DNA of 64,000 bases from Heligmosomoides polygyrus polygyrus (lineage: Eukaryota > Nematoda > Chromadorea > Rhabditida > Heligmosomidae): assembly GCA_947396885.1 (NCBI GenBank), contig OX377205.1:59058969-59122968 (forward strand), written 5' to 3'. The position numbers were made by a program, and so were the translations under genes. Numbering within the stretch: position 1 is the stretch's first letter; every line of letters starts with the position of its first letter. Positions 30,796 to 41,480 of the stretch are shown piece after piece. The notes below the pieces were generated by a model. The model had not been told where the DNA came from and did no database searches. It worked only from the letters and a program-made list of their open reading frames with translations.

Positions 30796-32780
30796 AAGCC
30801 ACACAGGCCTTGACATAATCTTATAGACATCGCATAAAAGTGTAATTGAGTGAATGGCTTATTCAGAAAAAGTCTAAATATTTTACAGATCCTCGAAAAG
30901 ATTGGCAGCTATCATCCAAAAAATGTAGGTAACCCAATATCACTATGCCACCTTTCCCTGACCACTATAAACAAAGTATATGCTCTATTTTATAATTAAA
31001 GAAACAAAAGAAACAAGAATAATTTCGATAATAGGCGAGATTCAGCAGCACTGCGGCGAGATCGTTGCCGGTTCGCTGTTGCCTGCCCGCTGCCGAGCGC
31101 GAATGCCGCAGTACCGCTGGCTTTCACACCTGTATGCGAGGGCAGGGGGTCTGCGACCCTACCAAGTGCCGCAGTGCGGAGGTCAACCAGCAATCCCAGC
31201 CAACACTTCGGTAGATGGAAAGCATGAAAAATCCGAACACTTCGAAGAACGACTATGTTACATCAGCGGAAAGCTCTCTTTTTGGGCAAGAACGCTGTCA
31301 GGTCCCCTTCTCAAATTAAAGCAAACCTAATGACTAAGGGGAGCAAGCAAAAAGAATTATGGATTTTTGCTGCATTTAGCCGCTCAGAAACAGCCGTTCT
31401 GAAAGATGTCAATGCTATATACTATAACTATCAAAAGCCAGCTAAGCATACTATATAGCGGGAAGTGCCAGTTTCTCCAACCTGCTTCACAAAACAGTTA
31501 CAATCACTCCTAAACTCAAAAATCCTTACCAGCAGACAAAACCGGTGGGATTGTGGGTTGAAATTAGAGATATCCATTCGAGTTCTAAGACCTACTTCAT
31601 TACCACACAGTTGAGAAGCTCCACCCTACTTAAACATTCGAGAAACAAGCTTATTTGGAGAGCTCGCTACGGGAAAATAGGGAATTAACATCGAAGAAAT
31701 CGTTTCCTGGATGCGGTACCGGAAAGCATCAAACTTCGACGTGTTCACTATCGAAAAGGTCGCAGTAAAACCCTGAAGTCAAATTTAATGAAGAATGTTA
31801 AGGAAGTTGAAATCTTTTACAACTTGTATATGGGCAGGCGGGCAAGCAGCCAAACATATCCTGTGGGTGTAATTATCACAGGCGAGGACGAGAACCTGCC
31901 TCGGCATACAATATATAGGTGAACTAGAATAATTCTTGAAAATTGCTACTTACTTCCTATGTGGAATATACCGGGACCGGTGTATTCTGCAAGTGTTGGT
32001 TAAGAGCATGGGGTGGCGGAATGTATCCAGGGGAGGTTTACGACCTGCTCCTGCGGATATGCCAGCAACGACCCCAGAGCCATAAAACCGTACAGGACGA
32101 AGAGTCCGAGGAGCACACGGTAGACACGCCTCCAAGAGAGTCCATAAAAGCTCCCAGATCTAAGCAACTAGGTTCAGTCTTGGCTTAGCTCTCCACTAGT
32201 CTCCTCTTTGCTCCTTGTTCTAGATTTATTTGTAACCTTCCGACTTTGCCTTAATAAATTATAGCTTCTTGCTCGTTTCGTTCGCGCATCAGTGTAATAG
32301 TAGCGCTGGATATCGGACCCGATTCCACCTACAGTAATCGGAAGGATTACCACTACGACGACAGGAAGACACTAGACCTGTTCGACTCCTACTCCTTTGG
32401 AAAGGCCGTTGAATGAGGATTCCGAAAATTCATTTTCTTGCGAAGGCAGACCACTTTAAACAGTACAAAATGGGAGGAATTGTAATCAGGGACGCTAGAA
32501 AGCAAATCACTGCAACCAGGTTCAACTTTTGAGTAGAATAAAATTTAATTACATGTCTGAACTCTACTCGATTATCCGAATTCAGCGGTGTGCTCGGTTT
32601 CCCAAATTTCCTGCTCCCAACGATTTTAGAGGACGAGCTCCACAACTAGGTCAAAAATACCCAATTCCAAAGATCATGCAGGTAGTTGGATTGGTAGAAG
32701 GAAAGTGAATCTAATGGTGTAATTTGATTTTCATATAATTAAATTTGAACGAAGTTGTGGCACTGCGACGGTTTGCGACG
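30796..32780 (+). repeat. 1.55-kb dispersed repeat, copy B, carrying a solo LTR
   Basis: Reverse complement of 5823-7376. Its length is 1,985 bp, or 1,553 bp without the LTR and one copy of the target duplication. The near identity of the two arms implies recent duplication or transposition. The 116-codon frame recurs at 30980-31330. See copy A for ends and possible nature. Confidence 0.85.
31960..32386 (+). mobile_element. Solo LTR, 427 bp, with 5-bp target duplication
   Basis: TCCTA at 31955-31959 and 32387-32391 brackets a segment absent from copy A, whose empty site reads TCTTA (complement at 6212-6216). It starts TGTGGAATATACCGG. It has a TATA-like CATAAAAG at 32143, poly(A) signal AATAAA at 32253 and an end TTCGAC. 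The order promoter then poly(A) signal is that of an LTR. The 5-bp duplication suits BEL/Pao or Gypsy elements. The 3' end lacks the usual CA. No internal region remains, so it is a product of LTR-LTR recombination. Confidence 0.85.
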
Positions 32781-33214
32781 GAAAAATCTGTCGCAAAGCG
32801 AAACTGTTCACGAATTTGGAGAGCAAACTGATATTGATAATATAGTATAATATAGTATATAGTAGTAGGCCAAATAGAATTTTTGATATTACTTACAACA
32901 GAGGTAATGTGACGAAGTACTAATCTCATCTTGTTTGTAGACACTTTTGTGATTAATCAGGTTTTCTATGAAGCGGACTTATATTTTGCACAGGTCTCCA
33001 TTTGTTAAATTTGCAATCAAAGCTCGTGGTATCCGGCACTGATAAATAAGATAAACTGCTTAGAATTCTTCTACAGAAGTTTTCGATAGTGAGTGCGATA
33101 GTAACATTACAGAGCCTTGGCAGCGGGTTCTTCGGGTACTAATGGACAAATGGGGGGGGGGGAGGGGGTGAACCTATAATTTTGCACCGGGGTGTATTAA
33201 GTTGTAATGAAGTT
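32781..33214. other. AT-rich stretch, no gene
   Basis: Contains a short ATATAGTAT microsatellite at about 32840-32870 and a poly-G tract at 33152-33170. Otherwise nothing recognisable. Confidence 0.5.
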
Positions 33215-33400
33215 TATTCGATTATTCGATTTATTTGAATATTCGATTATTCGGAAATTCGAATAACTGAAAAATGGGGTTATTCGATTATTCGCTTATT
33301 CGAATTTTCGAAAAGTGTGGTTATTCAATTATTCGGAAATTCGATTACGGAAAAATGGGGTTATTTGATTAAATGTTCAATCGAAAATTTTTGAAAAAGC
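33215..33400. repeat. TTCGAA/ATTCGATTATTCG degenerate repeat
   Basis: Imperfect units of about 40-45 bp contain GATTATTCG, GAAATTCGAATA and a GGGGTTATTCG link. A further member of the dispersed family, with a distinct GTTATTCGATTATTCG subfamily. Confidence 0.8.
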
Positions 33401-33410
33401 GCAAGCATAG

Positions 33411-34010
33411 TAAGCAGCATTTACACTATCAATCAAATAAAAATCGCAACGTCTTAGACGATTGCATGGCTTAATCTCTTTTTTTCCACTAAAATTTCCG
33501 AATTTCTGTTTTTTAAAACAAGCTGTAGAGCATTATTTTTACACGAAAAATTAGAATTTTATAAAATTTCAAAGAAAGTGTTCATTTATTGGGCAAGTGA
33601 ATTAAAGGTTTAGAAAAATTAAAGGACGGCGTTAGTCAATCCCTTCTGGGATGCGCCAGCGCATTCTTCTTCTACTGGATGTCGTGGAGGCAACATGAAT
33701 GCGTATTTGGCCATACAATGACTTGCGGTGGCCAGCCGATGTACAAGTCAGTGCTTTATCCTTCCCAGACAAGTCTGGTACCAATTCACCGACCCCGGAG
33801 GGATGGAAGGCTTGGTTGGCCTGGGCGGGAAATCCGAACCAGCAACCTGGTATCGGGTGCACGCGGCAGTGGCGCCTCCTCCGACTGCGCTACACGCGCC
33901 CAGAAAAATTATACTGAAATTTTCCTCGAACAAAAAAAACTGTAGACAATGCAACAAGTACAACTGTTAAGAACGCACATACATCGTTGTTCCATGTAAA
34001 CAGTATTTAT
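33411..34010. repeat. Rep-A copy 3, split by a SINE
   Basis: AGCAGCATTTACACTATCAA at the left and CATCGTTGTTCCATGTAAAC at the right are the two sides of the Rep-A centre in opposite order, flanking AT-rich arms. The SINE at 33622-33901 interrupts it with a target duplication. Confidence 0.7.
33622..33901 (-). mobile_element. tRNA-derived SINE, 280 bp, full length
   Basis: Read on the minus strand, the head has an A-box-like TAGCGCAGTCGG about 8 bases from the 5' end and a B-box-like GGTTCGGATTT about 50 bases later, the spacing of a tRNA promoter. A tRNA-unrelated body follows. AGAAAAATTA is duplicated at 33612-33621 and 33902-33911. Transcription by RNA polymerase III and mobilisation by a LINE are inferred from the family type. 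Fragments at 17728 and 30707 show it is repeated. It is not a functional tRNA: the acceptor stem and cloverleaf are not preserved. Confidence 0.85.
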
Positions 34011-34537
34011 TTATTATTTATTTGTAAGGCACCTCAGTGCTTTCATAAAACATGGAAGTGACAAACAAAGTAATCATGCACAACACTGGCAACCTAACGA
34101 GCAAACAACAATGTAAGACGAGCGTAATATCACTATGCCCTGCAATTTCGTTATTTTGAAGTGTTCTGCAGCATTCAGAAACTTAGATACAGAGAGCCCG
34201 ACCCAAGAATGGCAATAACGTCAGGATGGTTATAATAAGTAATTTAATTTAATATAGTTCACGCAATTAACTTGATCGTGGTATAACGGTGCAGAGTCGG
34301 CTAGGCACTCAGTACAGCTATGGTGTGATTCCGGTTGGATGAGAAAAATCACTTTCGCACAGCATATGAGAAGGAAGGAGTCTCGGAGTCTGGTCTTACC
34401 ATTAGATCCGGTCATACCTTCATTACGCTTCCATTCGACGCTGCCTTCATAAGAACTTAGTTAGCTTAACCGACCAACAATAAAACGTGTTTGAAGGTAA
34501 ATACTCAAGTGATATAAGCGTAGGGAAAGATTATAAA
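34011..34537. other. No recognised gene
   Basis: Begins with a TATTTATTTATTATTTATTT run (34008-34022). The rest is AT-rich without supported frames. Confidence 0.45.
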
Positions 34538-35030
34538 GATTTACACTATCAATCAAATAAAAATGGCCACGAGCATTTCGAGTGCATGGTGCAGTCTGGC
34601 ATTTTACGGCACAGTATGGTTGCTGCTTTGCTGCGCTTGAAAACAAAATTTAATTTGATATTTTTTCTCCAAAAGTAAAAATTTCATTAAATTATTACAC
34701 TCATTTGTGTTTAATTTTATGTTTGTTGTAGTTTGTGTGACCTAGTATTTGTTTTTCTGCCATTACTTATGTAATGCATGACTATGGTCATGTCTGATAA
34801 ATAAATAAATAAATAAATTTGGGCAGCTAAAGTAAAAATTCAAAAAGAAGTTATTCTAAATTTTCCTTGAACAAATTTTTTTCTAACCATCTTATTGAGT
34901 CTGTAGTTCAACCTGTATTAAGGTTGTTTCAATTCGGAACAGTTCTCTTTGATTTCAAAAGTCTTTGGCGAGCTTAGAATTGTGACGACCAATTTGACGT
35001 GAAAAGTGTCCAATTTGATTTGAAAATGTC
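34538..35030. repeat. Rep-A copy 4
   Basis: GATTTACACTATCAATCAAA at 34538 begins a copy collinear with 25531-25900, including GAGTCTGTAGTTCAACCTGT near 34900. An AAAT microsatellite (34799-34818) interrupts it. Confidence 0.7.
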
Positions 35031-35243
35031 CAATTCGACCTAAAAATTGTATATATGACGAGTTGGGGTATTCCAAAGAAGAAGAATTTTGTGTGAACGC
35101 ACAATTTTTACTATAGCTAGCAGAAATAGCTGGCACACCTGATAATTTGGTTCGAAAATACAAACTTGGATAAAATTTTATTCTACAAAAAATTGTATTT
35201 AAAAGGTGCTTCGGATTGTATGGTATGCAAAGGCAGTAGTTTT

Positions 35244-36351
35244 TCATTTCTTTCCAGCAGTAGGCGCTTTACCATTCTTGTTCCCGTTGTCAGACTCTTT
35301 CTTCACGTTCTCTTTCAATTTTTCAGCGCTCGATCTCGCTTTGCTTTTCATTCCCTTATCATCCTCTTCCCTTTCCTTCGATCCCTTAGCCTTAGGGTGT
35401 GCACTCTTACGCTTTTTCCCTTTACCCTCAACGTCCTTCTCCTTCTCGGCAGAACCCTTCTCGCTGCTGATCTTGCCTCTTCCATTCGCTCTTTCGACTT
35501 TGCGCTCCTTACCGTTCCCGCAAGATTTCTTCTTAGCTTCGTTTTCTTTGTCGGGCGATTTTGTCGGTTTCGCATTATTGCTGTTATCGAAAGAATCCTT
35601 CTCCTTGCTCTTAATCTCTTTCTCAGCATGAAAATTTTCGTTGTTCTTACCCTTATAGTCACCTTCTTCTGCTTTGCTCTCCTTGTCCTTAGAATCAGGA
35701 TCTTCAGAATCCTTCTTCTTACCCTTACTCTGCTTGTCAGTGGGGAACATTTTGTTTTTCTTACCGTTGTGATCAGCTTCTTTTGCTTCACCTTCCCTAT
35801 CCTTTCTGGTTTCTTTTCCAGCTTTATTTACCTTAGCGGACAATTTCTTCGCTTTTACCTCCTTCTCCTTATCTAAAGAATCCGAACCCTTTTTCTTGCT
35901 TACGCCTAATTCTTCTGCAAAGATCCCCTTGCTTTTCTTATCCTTTTGGTCGAGTTCTTTTGCATTGCACTCTTTGCTTTTGGCAACAGCTTCCTTCTGA
36001 TCATCGCCTTCCTTATCGGGCAATTTCTTCACTTTTGTATCCTCGTCTTTATTTGCATCATTATCTCTCCCTGTATTACCTTCACCAACATATTCCTTCT
36101 TGGCGTTTTTGTCCTTATCGGCAGCTTCCTTCGTTTTAGTATTCTTTCCCTCGTTCCTCCTAAACTACACAATAAATACCAATGCACTGCACTTAATTAA
36201 CCTGGGAACGGTACTTTTCAAGCTTGTTCTTTTTTGACTCCTTCTTTTCTCTTCCTCTTCTTTTTCCAGGCTTCAACTCCTCACTTCCTGTGGTGATAGT
36301 CTTTCTAAAAAAGCGGCATTTCAATGTAAGTTTCGAACGATCAACTGCCAT
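35244..36351 (-). CDS. Lys/Glu-rich protein, two exons
   Basis: Exon 1 is 36351-36202 (50 codons, ATG at 36351) and exon 2 is 36164-35244. The 37-bp intron has GTTAAT and TGTGTAG borders and is in phase 0. The protein is 356 residues. The first 50 are basic with MAVDRSKLTLKCRFFRKTIT at the start. The rest is almost entirely K, E, D, S, G and N in KEKE-like runs, with no hydrophobic core. Such proteins are usually disordered and often nuclear, but this is inference. There is no signal peptide or membrane segment. Despite the low complexity the frame stays open for over 900 bases while other minus-strand frames do not, which supports coding. Compare the frame at 43216-43752. Confidence 0.75.
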
Positions 36352-36401
36352 TTAGATACAATTTTAGTAACTGCAAAAGTGTAATTACTAAATAGAACTG
36401 C

Positions 36402-36791
36402 TCATTCTCTAGAATAGGGCATTTCGCCGTTATAAGAATCATAATCACACGGACAGCCCAGCAGCTCACACCACAGCACCCCAACATCGTCCACTAGTCT
36501 CTGTTTCAATGACATAAAAACGAAGGACGATAAAAGTGTTGTGAAAATTTTCGGCAGAGAGATCCTCATCTGACAGATTGGAAACTGACGCCGCAAATCT
36601 AATTCTGTAATTGGTTCGGAGCTCAGCATAAGTAAGAAGTAAGAGTAAGAAATTGAAGAACAATCCAAGGCGGTGCTCCTCTGAGCGCGTTTGAACTCCA
36701 TGAGAATACACGGTGCACCGCATACGTTGAATCCGCGAAGAAGCATCCGACCACCCTGAGTTGGTGTAAACCGCGCTACCGATCCTACCAT
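36402..36791 (-). CDS. Unknown open frame, 129 codons
   Basis: The frame starts at an ATG and ends just upstream of the Lys/Glu-rich gene on the same strand. Composition is mixed, with no recognised domain. No acceptor or donor links it to 36351, so it could be an upstream exon, a separate small gene or chance. Low support. Confidence 0.2.
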   Translation of the reverse strand: MVGSVARFTPTQGGRMLLRGFNVCGAPCILMEFKRAQRSTALDCSSISYSYFLLMLSSEPITELDLRRQFPICQMRISLPKIFTTLLSSFVFMSLKQRLVDDVGVLWCELLGCPCDYDSYNGEMPYSRE

Positions 36792-37193
36792 CGCTTGTCT
36801 CGCATAGTGGGTTCCGTTAGGTCTACTTAAAGTTTGCTATGCATGTAGTCATTTTGGGGGAATTTTCACTATATTTATTTCATCCCACGTTTTCCGTCAT
36901 ATCCTTTTCGTACAAAGGATATCACAATTACAAGCCCACTCAAGATTGTGAGTTTTAGGCGTCTCTTTCATTCCGATCCTTTGGTTGAAACTATGTCGCT
37001 TGTGTACCACCCGCGCATACATATTGTGAAGAAATTCAGGCTATTAGTAGTATTTCGTACTATTGAGAAATCCACACACCTCGGTGTGATGTCTATCACG
37101 CTGAGATGTCGCAACAACGTGATCGCCGGTCAAGCACGTTTACAGTAACCCGTGTCAGCTTCTCCCATCCATGGATGGAGGATGGGGAGCCAT
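36792..37193. other. No recognised feature
   Basis: Possible upstream region of the minus-strand genes. No repeat or frame stands out. Confidence 0.35.
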
Positions 37194-37363
37194 CCAGGGG
37201 TCGGATTCATCAACGACTTACATAACTTTACCAGAGAATTCACAACGGAAAACACAGATAACGTGGCTTATCGCTAACCATATCGCTTGATAGGCCGCGC
37301 TATCAGGAATTTCGGCTGTAATTTTCTCTGTTAAATTGCTGTAAGTCGTTGCTTTGCCCCTGG
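37194..37363. mobile_element. Foldback MITE, family MITE-1, copy 2
   Basis: CCAGGGGTCGGATTCATCAA to GCTTTGCCCCTGG, with the same AACCATATCGCT core and TTTCTCTGTTAAATT arm as 2710-2878. The left arm is more diverged than the right. Confidence 0.85.
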
Positions 37364-37860
37364 TTACTTGCGTTAATAGTGAGCTGTGTGCCCACCCACC
37401 CAGGGAGGAAACTCGAGAAAGACAAAGTAATAATTATGCTTCCAGCAGAAAGGTTTCAAGAAGCAACCAATCACGGACTGAAAGCCGAGCGTCTAGATCG
37501 CATCAGGCGAGCTATTATCGATGCGGTTAAGTCTGTGACAGAGCACAAGCAACGCTGAAATCATATACAACGGAAGTTAAGAAGTTTCAAATATGGAGGA
37601 ATTGTCAATACATGCGTACTATTCCAATTCCTTAAGCTCGGAATATATATCTCGTTAAATTTTCCGCAAACGGAAGGCAGAAATCAATGCCGACCGTCGT
37701 AGCCGCGCTGAATTGCCTCTATGGGAATCTCCAAGGGCGCTTAGAGAACTTCATTACTCTCCACTAGAAACGGGGAGACGAGTCTGCCTTCCTACTGTGG
37801 CGAGAGCCAGAATCAAGCCCTGCTAAATGAACAGGCTCGTGCTTTTGGGGGTCGGGAACT
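37364..37860 (+). pseudogene. Possible N-terminal remnant of the recombinase below
   Basis: A plus-strand frame with a basic helical run (FQEATNHGLKAERLDRIRR, about 37447-37510) is followed by broken frames up to the conserved recombinase block. The connection to the recombinase is by position only. Confidence 0.3.
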
Positions 37861-38270
37861 GCGATTTCAAAGTATTGCAGGCAGCAGCGCTAGCGCTTAT
37901 CCAATTTAAAGCGTTGTTAAGAATAAGTGATGCTGCCAACCTACTTAAGACCGATGTCATCCAGATCGGCCACCACATGGCACCCAACTGTAAGAAGATC
38001 TAAGACAGATTAGCACGCTAAGGGAGCTATAGTAGCAATCCGTTTTGATCCATTGAAGCATCAGCTATGGACCAAATACCTAGATGCCGTAAGTAGCAAT
38101 AGTTTCCTATTCCAGTCCAAGTCAACGGAACTGCCATTATCCTTGTCAACCCTCCGGGATAGGGTACAATGGCTGCGCACTAGGGCTAATCTTAAAAACC
38201 TCAACATCACCACTCATTTGTTTAGAGGCGGTGCAGCAACCCAACTCACCAGGGGAGGGTCTCAGGCGTA
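37861..38270 (+). pseudogene. Decayed tyrosine recombinase
   Basis: ALALIQFKALLRISDAANLL (from about 37893) matches box I of tyrosine recombinases, with the catalytic arginine in LLRIS. At 38203-38262, NITTHLFRGGAATQLTRGG matches box II with the H-x-x-R pair. Stops and frame changes separate the boxes. A TAG at 38268 precedes any nucleophilic tyrosine, so the enzyme is dead. Such recombinases occur in DIRS/PAT retrotransposons and Cryptons. No reverse transcriptase lies next to it, so the class is undecided. Confidence 0.7.
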
Positions 38271-38582
38271 GGTCTGAGTGGGGGAAATGGATAGTACTGC
38301 CAGAATCTTCACCCTTAATGTAGTAGAAAAACATATTTCGTTTTTGCTGAGTCCTTGAACCCAAAGAGCTACGGGCCCTCGAAGAGAAAGGGCACAGTAT
38401 TGCACCGTCACCCGTACCCACTATAACCTACCGTAATCGGCCGAAATTTAAGAAACGGATGTCAGATTCGTGATTAGCACCCCAAACAACCCCCTTGGGC
38501 GAGGTTTCGACGAAATTTTTTTTTTGACCTCTCCTCGACCTCTGAAGGGGTTAAAGTAGTGTCGTGAAAGTTTGCCTTATGG

Positions 38583-39025
38583 CAGTCTAAATCAGCTTAC
38601 TTCCTACACATCTCCTACACATTTATTTCACTCTAAATTGTCAAATAAAGGTTTCTGGGAGCCGTGCTTCACTCACTTTTCTCAGTTTATGAACTATACA
38701 ATGTTTTGCGTTTTTCAGCAAACGTTAAACAGTGACGTTTCAACAGGTACGGGTTACAGCAGGTACGGGTGACTGGGGCTGTCGAGGTCATAATCACCGA
38801 TCTGCCCAAATCTTGCCCAGGAAGGTTATTTGGGATGGGGATCACGAATCTGACATCCGATTTCCGTATTACCCTGGAGTATGTTAAATTACAGTAGGTA
38901 ATGGTGATTAATGGTGAGGTCATGGTCACCGTTTTTGCCCCAACATTGAGTACGAATCTGATCCTTATTTAATAATTTAGAGTGGAATAACTATGTAGGA
39001 GATGTGTAGGAAGCAAATTGGTAAA
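38583..39025. mobile_element. Foldback element of about 440 bp
   Basis: CTTCCTACACATCTCCTACA at the left (38600) and TGTAGGAGATGTGTAGGAAG at the right (38994-39013) are perfect complements. The arms continue with CACTCTAAATT. The middle has GATCACGAATCTGACATCCG and TCACCGAT motifs that recall the centre of FB2 (28140-28400), hinting at related origin. Confidence 0.8.
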
Positions 39026-39088
39026 GAAGACGGCAATAATGAAAAATGCAAAAATACTGCGTAGTCCCTCACTCCGCGGCGTCGTTCC

Positions 39089-39900
39089 ATGAGACAGACT
39101 GGCTGCCGCGCACCATTAAGCGGCATTGTCGTCAACATGTTAAACTCTTGTGAGGCCGTATTTTACGGCACCACAATTACAGCTCGAGAAAGACTGTTTG
39201 AAGTGAAAGACATTAAACAAGGACCTTCCACGACCACCGCTAGAGATGTCCCATCCCAGATGAGCTACGGGGCTCCGTCCTGCTTGAGGAGGAGCTGACT
39301 CGCTGATCCTATGTTGCTTGCATATCGAATCTCAAACGAGGAATGGCGGACGCCGTTCTCGACCGTCTGTACATAAAATAGGCAACCCATCCGCCATTCC
39401 CTCTGTTTGTAAAATCGCCATCACAACAGCGCAATAGCAAGCGGAAGAGCTTCACTCTTGGTCGGCAGATCACGCTCACCGGAGCTAACATTTCTGAGCT
39501 ACGTGTATTTAGGTGGCGAGGTCAACCTGGTGTCGTAGCTGGGCAGTAGTTGGAAACGAGAAAGCTTTTAAGAGCATCGAAAACGTCGTGAAGAAGGCGA
39601 AGAAATTGGGGAAAGAAGCTTTGACTTCAGCGTTCCACTTCCGCAGACGATCGCCTCTGAAACCCGATCCTTACGAAGACAGGACGAACACGCGATCAGC
39701 GTCGCGCAGCGACGAATCGAGTGGACGACGCTGGTCACAGAATTTTTCACCTCACCTATGAAAAACAAGGCATCCGACGTTGCGAGCTTCATCGACGCTC
39801 GAATATAGGAGGCCCAGGCCCAGCTCGCCGAAACTTAGGTGGTCCGCTCACGCTAATGCATTTCGTTCGGCCTCGATTGACAATGCCACAACCATTTGTT
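39089..39900 (+). pseudogene. Decayed fragment of second RTE family (RTE-b), C-terminal region
   Basis: AISVAQRRIEWTTLVTEFF (about 39691-39750) and ELHRRSNIGG (39785 and following) correspond in order to the segments around 49095-49250 in the better preserved RTE-b copy. Upstream (39089-39500) only short, frame-broken similarity is possible. Multiple stops and shifts. No catalytic motif survives. Confidence 0.5.
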
Positions 39901-40380
39901 TTCGGCAGTATTGGACGCGAAAGAACCAGACCATCTAACACCATACCGTTAGTTGCTGTCTTTCAGGTTCCTGATGCTTATAACAGAACACGCTGTAATG
40001 GGTTTGAACAGCGTACTGATATTATCTCTCGACTTCGCTCGGAGGATTGGGTAGAAGCATCGTCGGTTCAACAAATGTTGTTGAGTCGAAAGTGCTTGAT
40101 CTGCTGGCCACCGACGGAGACTTCAGCCGAACAAAGGACATCCGTGTACGGGTAGCCAGTGTGGCTCCTTCCTATTGTTTTGTCTGCAGTTCAACAGAAC
40201 CTCTCACACGACGTATAGCGCCTTTAGAGGGATGAGAGAAAGACAAACCCTCGAAGCACTCGACTAGAGGTAGCCGAAAATGTCACGGACACGTTAGTAT
40301 GTCTGGGTGGTTTGCTCCGACACACTTCATACCCGACCCACTGCTGAGCTCCGTTCTATGTGGAACCGCTTAAGCGGCTT
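39901..40380. other. No recognised feature
   Basis: Possible further retroelement debris. Two overlapping plus-strand frames have no domain I recognise. Confidence 0.35.
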
Positions 40381-40383
40381 TCT

Positions 40384-40640
40384 CACTGCTGTTGTTGCTG
40401 TTGCGCAACCGACGCCGTAATGATGAAGCATACCGCGAAGACGCAGAGGAGCAACAGCAGCAACGAGGGGACTTTCGCACCTCTGTTGCCGCAACCGTTG
40501 TGCAACCGATGCCGGTGTTGCTGATGCAGGGTTGGGTAATCAGCAACACCGGCATCGGTTGCACAACGGTTGCGCGGCCTCAGCAACGTGTAATGATCAC
40601 CATCATTCCTTGTTGCTGTTGCTCGTCAACGGAGGCATAT
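40384..40640. repeat. Large hairpin with 35-bp perfect stem
   Basis: 40491-40525 (GCAACCGTTGTGCAACCGAT and on) is perfectly complementary to 40539-40573 across a 13-base loop. Complementarity resumes outside with GTTGCTGTTGC and GCAACAGCAGC runs. The middle is rich in GTTGCTG triplets. Likely a MITE or an extruding palindrome. Confidence 0.9.
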
Positions 40641-40834
40641 CACAGGTCTTATCTCATTATCTTATCTCACTGCGTTGCGGCTGCAAGAAACATCGACCTC
40701 CGCTCCTTTCTCATTGCACATTGCTGCAATAGCAGCAACGGCAGTGTGAAAGTCGCTTTAGGAATACCTAGTGTTGTGTGCGCGCGACATATCTCTGATT
40801 CCACCCCAACGATTCAGCACTTTGTCCTATCCAA

Positions 40835-41480
40835 TATCCTATCCTATCCTATCCTACTATATATAAAGTAGTTAGCGGTGTCCCTCCGTCCGCCTGTCCG
40901 TCCGTCCGTCTGCTCATCCGTCTGGCCTTTCCTAGAAGTAGAGTAGGCGTCCGTTTCATGCAATGGGTGTCTCGGTTTAGAAGAGGTGTCACGTATGTCG
41001 CGCGAGGGGTGTCCAGATTCCGAACACGTGTAATGGGAAAACACTAAAAAGGAGACCAGTAAGCGGGTGTCCAGTGAAGGGTGGGAGGACCAGCGAAGGG
41101 AGGAAGGGGAGGTACCAGTAAGAGTAGAACCTTTATTGGGAGCCAGTGAAGGGGGACCAATAAAGAATACCACTAAGATGAGGGTTGGTGGGGGGGGGGG
41201 GTGGGGGGGGGGAAAGCAAACGGGAACCAGTGAAGTGGGAAAGTTCTGTGAAGGGGGAACCGGTAAAGGGAAAACCATTAAAGGAGCATCAGTGAAGAGA
41301 GGACCAGTGAAGGTAGGACCAGTAATGGCGGCCAGTGAAGGGGAGGGACCAGTAAAAGGGATCAGTGAAGGTGAGACCAGTAATGGGGGAGCTGTGAAGG
41401 GGGGGGGGGGGGTGGGGGCAAGGTGGACCAGTAATAGGAAGAGGATCAGTGGAAGGAACCTGTGAGGGCGGACCAGTACT
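40835..41480 (+). repeat. Satellite module: CCTAT run, GTCC run, 42-bp unit, GACCAGT repeats
   Basis: Order: TATCC repeats and a CTACTATATATAAA edge (40845-40868), GTCCGTCCGTCC (40895-40910), one or two 42-bp minisatellite units with GAAGAGGTGTCAC (to about 41040), then many GGACCAGTGAAGGG variants with poly-G tracts (41050-41480). The same module order recurs at 59907-60619 (inverted), 62169-63090 and, in part, 45725, 53285 and 63840. Confidence 0.85.

Noticed and set aside
31943..32188. 81-codon frame
   Set aside because: It begins outside and runs into the solo LTR, which has its own exact borders. Not a gene.
31943..32392. 3' end of a cellular gene with poly(A) signal
   Set aside because: Comparison with the empty arm at 6180-6250 shows a discrete insertion with a 5-bp duplication, so an LTR explains it better.
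33830..33901. tRNA gene
   Set aside because: A- and B-box-like motifs are present, but stems are not preserved and the sequence continues into a SINE body with target duplications.
35166..35876. 236-codon hydrophobic plus-strand frame
   Set aside because: It is the antisense of the Lys/Glu-rich gene. AAG and GAA codons read backwards give Leu, Phe and Ser. The spliced minus-strand model is better supported.
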